Source: Mycobacterium lacus (GTDB taxonomy: Bacteria > Actinomycetota > Actinomycetes > Mycobacteriales > Mycobacteriaceae). Taken from it: DNA of 64,000 bases. The notes beneath the pieces were generated by a model, which worked only from the letters and a program-made list of their open reading frames with translations, had not been told where the DNA came from and ran no database searches. Positions 58,577 through 64,000 of the stretch are shown here, one piece after another; the stretch's first letter is position 1; the number at the start of each line of letters is the position of its first letter. The translations under genes were made by a program, and so were the position numbers. The stretch lies in the NCBI RefSeq assembly GCF_010731535.1, contig NZ_AP022581.1, positions 3,233,952 to 3,297,951 of the forward strand, in the 5' to 3' direction.

Positions 58577-58620
58577 ACGCAAAGGATCTCATTTCGACAC
58601 GAAAAGGGGATCTTTTGCGT
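58577..58620. repeat. Imperfect inverted repeat between convergent genes
   Basis: ACGCAAAGGATCTC (58577-58590) pairs with GGGATCTTTTGCGT (58607-58620) with two G-T or mismatch positions around a 16-base loop. It lies between the convergent ends of fadE23 and the PE-GH18 gene, so it may act as a bidirectional terminator. Its right flank TTTTGCGTCTGCTTGCGCG resembles the right arm of the repeat at 4905-4924. Confidence 0.55.
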
Positions 58621-58657
58621 CTGCTTGCGCGGGCCAGGACGGCGCGGACGGCTGGGA

Positions 58658-61834
<3,177 letters not shown>

Positions 61835-62314
61835 CTAGCAATGATGACCGCCGTCGTCCTCCTGGCCCCGCGCCATCCCACAGCGTCCGGCCTCTTCGAG
61901 CAGGGCGCGGGCGTCGATACCAAACCGAGCTCCGGCGGAGTCGGCATGCGGAAGGAAGCGGCAGTGTAACCCGGTTTGAGCGATGCGTTGTCGGCGCCGG
62001 CGCCCATGCCGGTCAGCGACGCGTCGACTCGGTGAGCGCCGTGGTCGACAGCGACAGTCGAGTTGGCCAGCGCCAGATTGTGGTGGGCGCGAATGCCGAT
62101 TTCCGTTGCGGAAAAAAAGACTTTGGCGCAGCGCGCCGACGCGCTCGGCGACGTCACGCATGGTCATGGCTCCACCGGAATCGACGACGTATACGCAGGC
62201 GGCGCAGGCCCTCCACAGTTTGGCTTTAACCGCCATCATCGCCGGAGTCGTCAGACGGCTCGTCATGAGGTGCCGCACGGCGCGCATGCCGTCGCGCAGC
62301 GTGACGTCACTGAT
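61835..62314 (-). pseudogene. 4-hydroxy-2-oxovalerate aldolase (MhpE/HsaF-like), decayed
   Basis: Pieces in different frames line up with this aldolase family: ISDVTLRDGMRAVRHL at the N-terminus, then a gap of about 100 residues, [20 protein letters not shown], a frame change to [19 protein letters not shown] and [13 protein letters not shown], and finally [20 protein letters not shown] and QED at the C-terminus. The start codon region is preceded by an in-frame stop. The gene would have acted with an acetaldehyde dehydrogenase in meta-cleavage pathways; no such partner is present. Confidence 0.7.
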
Positions 62315-62691
62315 TTAGCTATCATCAATCATGATGGGGTTCAGGCGATTTCGGCGGTGTGAGCGGCGATGCGCTCGGCGGTGCAGTTGCCGTCGAGGTA
62401 ACGAGCACGTTGGCGGCGTCCGGTCATGTTGGGATTCGATCAGCGTGCCGTTGACGGGTTTGGACCCGTGATCGCGTGAAGCTGATCACCGAGCCGCCGG
62501 ACGGTGAGCACTCGCGGATCCGGGAGCGAGAAAAGATTCCGAGTTCTAGATCGTGCCCCGGCCGGTTGGTGAGGTCGCCTGAAGCACTGGTGGGATGTTG
62601 TGCCACTGGAGCACTGATCCATTAGGTTGTCGCCGGGTGTCCTCGGGCTCGACAGTGGTTGCACCACACGACAAGTCGAGGAGGGAGCCAG
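62315..62691. other. Non-coding stretch before the IS110 transposase, possible left end
   Basis: No gene is seen. The stretch contains a hairpin ACGGGTTTGGACCCGT near 62454-62469 and, next to the transposase, GAGGAGGGA as ribosome site. In IS110 elements the non-coding left end encodes the bridge RNA that guides insertion, so a decayed bridge RNA may lie here; I could not delimit it. Confidence 0.3.
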
Positions 62692-63905
62692 ATGATCTTC
62701 GTGGGCGACGATTGGGCCGAAGACCATCACGACGTGCATGTGATGGATGAGGCCGGGCGGCAGCTGGCGTCGCGCCGACTACCTGAAGGACTCAACGGAA
62801 TCAGCCAGCTACATGCGCTGATCGCCGAACACACCGAGGAACCCGATCAAGTGGTGGTCGGCATCGAAACCGATCGCGGGCTGTGGGTAGCAGCACTTGT
62901 CGCCGCCGGATATCAGGTATACGCGGTCAACCCGCTGGCCGTGGCCCGCTACCGCGACCGCCACCACGTCTCGGGCGCCAAATCTGATGCCTCCGACGCC
63001 AAACTGCTGGCCGATCTCGTGCGCACCGACCGGCACAACCATCGCAGCGTCGCCGGGGACAGCGCCGATGCCGAGGCGATCAAGGTGCTCGCCCGGGCCC
63101 ATCAAAGCCTGATCTGGACCCGCATCCGCCATACCAACGCCCTGCGGAACGCGCTGCGCGAGTATTACCCCGCGGCGCTGGAGACTTTCGACGATCTAGC
63201 GCACGGCGATGCGTTGGGGGTGCTCGACCGCGCACCAAGCCCCGAGCAGGCAGCGCGGATGTCTTTGGCGGCGATTCAATCAGCGCTCAAACGTGGTGGG
63301 CGCCAACGTAACGTAGCCGACCGCGCCAGAGAGATCCACGCCACGCTGCGCACCTGATCAGCTGACCGCTCCGGCCCCCGTCAGTGCCGCGTTGGCGGCC
63401 ACCACCCGTACCACCGTGGCCATCATCGCCGAACTCAACCGCCAGATCAGTGACCTCGAGGCCACCCTGGCACAGCATTTTGAGACACACCCGGACGCCG
63501 ACATCTACCTCTCCCTGCCAGGACTCGGTGTCATCCTCGGCGCCCGGGTGCTCGGTGAGTTCGGGGACGACCCGAACCGGTACACCGACGCCACGTCTCG
63601 CAGAAACTACGCCGGCACTTCACCGTTGACCATTGCCTCAGGCAACAAACGCGCGGTACTGGCACGCCACGTTGCGAAACCGCCGTCTGTATGACGCCAT
63701 CGACCTATGGGCGTTTTGCGCCCCATCCACCAGCCCCGGCGCCCGCGCGTACTACGACCAGCGCCGCGCGGCCGGGAACACCCACCATCAAGCGCTCCGC
63801 GCCCTGGGCAACCGTCTCGTGGGCATCCTGCACGGCTGCCTGACCCACCACAAAACCTACGACGAAAACACCGCCTGGGCGCACCGCACCGCGGCCGCGG
63901 CTTGA
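62692..63905 (+). pseudogene. IS110-family transposase with two frameshifts
   Basis: From ATG 62692 (MIFVGDDWAEDHHDVHVMDE) the RuvC-like DEDD domain is intact, with D in VGDDW, E in GIETDRG and two Asp in AKSDASDAKLLADL. Frame changes occur near 63350 (after IHATLR) and near 63660 (after KRAVLARH). The C-terminal Transposase_20 domain is then readable as LSLPGLGVILGARVLGEFG, with the catalytic-Ser region NYAGTSPLT, and RNRRLYDAIDLWAF. Joined, it gives about 400 residues, the normal IS110 length. The element runs off the window end. Confidence 0.82.
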
Positions 63906-64000
63906 CGACTTACCACCGTCGGATGTCAAAAACCGCCGCAGCACCGCGCGGCCCCAACACTCCGGCGGCTGGTAGCTGCATCGCCCTGAAGGCGATCCGG

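Overview
The window is about 64 kb of high-GC DNA from a slow-growing mycobacterium. Three things support this. There are PE and PPE proteins, mycobacterial families such as DUF732, MspA-type porins and DUF222/13E12, and a tmRNA whose tag reads ADSHQRDYALAA. There is a complete DosR (dormancy) locus. The gene order matches, from memory, the M. tuberculosis stretch Rv3068c to Rv3140: pgmA, crcB1-crcB2, DUF488, citrate-lyase-like, SRPBCC, sulfatase, hab, an F420 oxidoreductase, lipY, ssrA-smpB-ftsX-ftsE, mscS-prfB, fprA, agpS, tgs1-devS-devR, PPE, hisN, amrS, fadE24-fadE23. It is not M. tuberculosis itself. The pknK-virS-mymA block and the moaA1-type island expected in that order are absent, and other genes sit in their place. 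No species is assigned.

Layout. 0-17.4 kb: tRNA-Ala, phosphoglucomutase, paired fluoride-channel subunits, a TetR-led catabolic operon, a sulfatase and Hab, an SPFH-patatin-DUF732 run, an F420 oxidoreductase with DUF808, and a flavin monooxygenase/MDR operon facing an HxlR regulator across a clear operator. 17.7-27.7 kb: an envelope and secretion block. It holds a PPE-lipase, an MspA-like porin, a small secreted protein, an M15 peptidase, a beta-lactamase-like lipoprotein, a GH6 cellulase, a PE-lipase (LipY) and a receptor-like Ser/Thr kinase. 27.7-31.4 kb: a scar region with a decayed mazEF pair and a decayed TniA/ExeA-type transposon. 31.7-42.9 kb: MOSC protein, truncated globin and the conserved ssrA-smpB-ftsX-ftsE and mscS-prfB core, then fprA and agpS. 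42.9-44.3 kb: a frameshifted 13E12 gene. 44.4-51.7 kb: the DosR locus with DosR-box-like sites. 52-58.6 kb: PPE-SVP protein, HisN, AmrS and two FadE genes behind a perfect 22-bp palindrome. 58.6-64 kb: synteny with M. tuberculosis ends. There is a PE protein carrying two cellulose-binding modules and a chitinase-type GH18 domain, then an aldolase pseudogene and a decayed IS110 element.

The most striking theme is modular type VII secretion cargo. Three hydrolases are fused to PE or PPE targeting domains: a lipase on a PPE, nearly the same lipase on a PE, and a CBM2-CBM2-GH18 glycosidase on a PE. A separately secreted GH6 cellulase lies in the same window, suggesting capacity to act on lipid and beta-glucan or chitin-type polymers at the cell surface. 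Decay is concentrated in mobile, toxin-antitoxin and repeat-family genes while core genes are intact. This argues that most frameshifts are real and not sequencing error.
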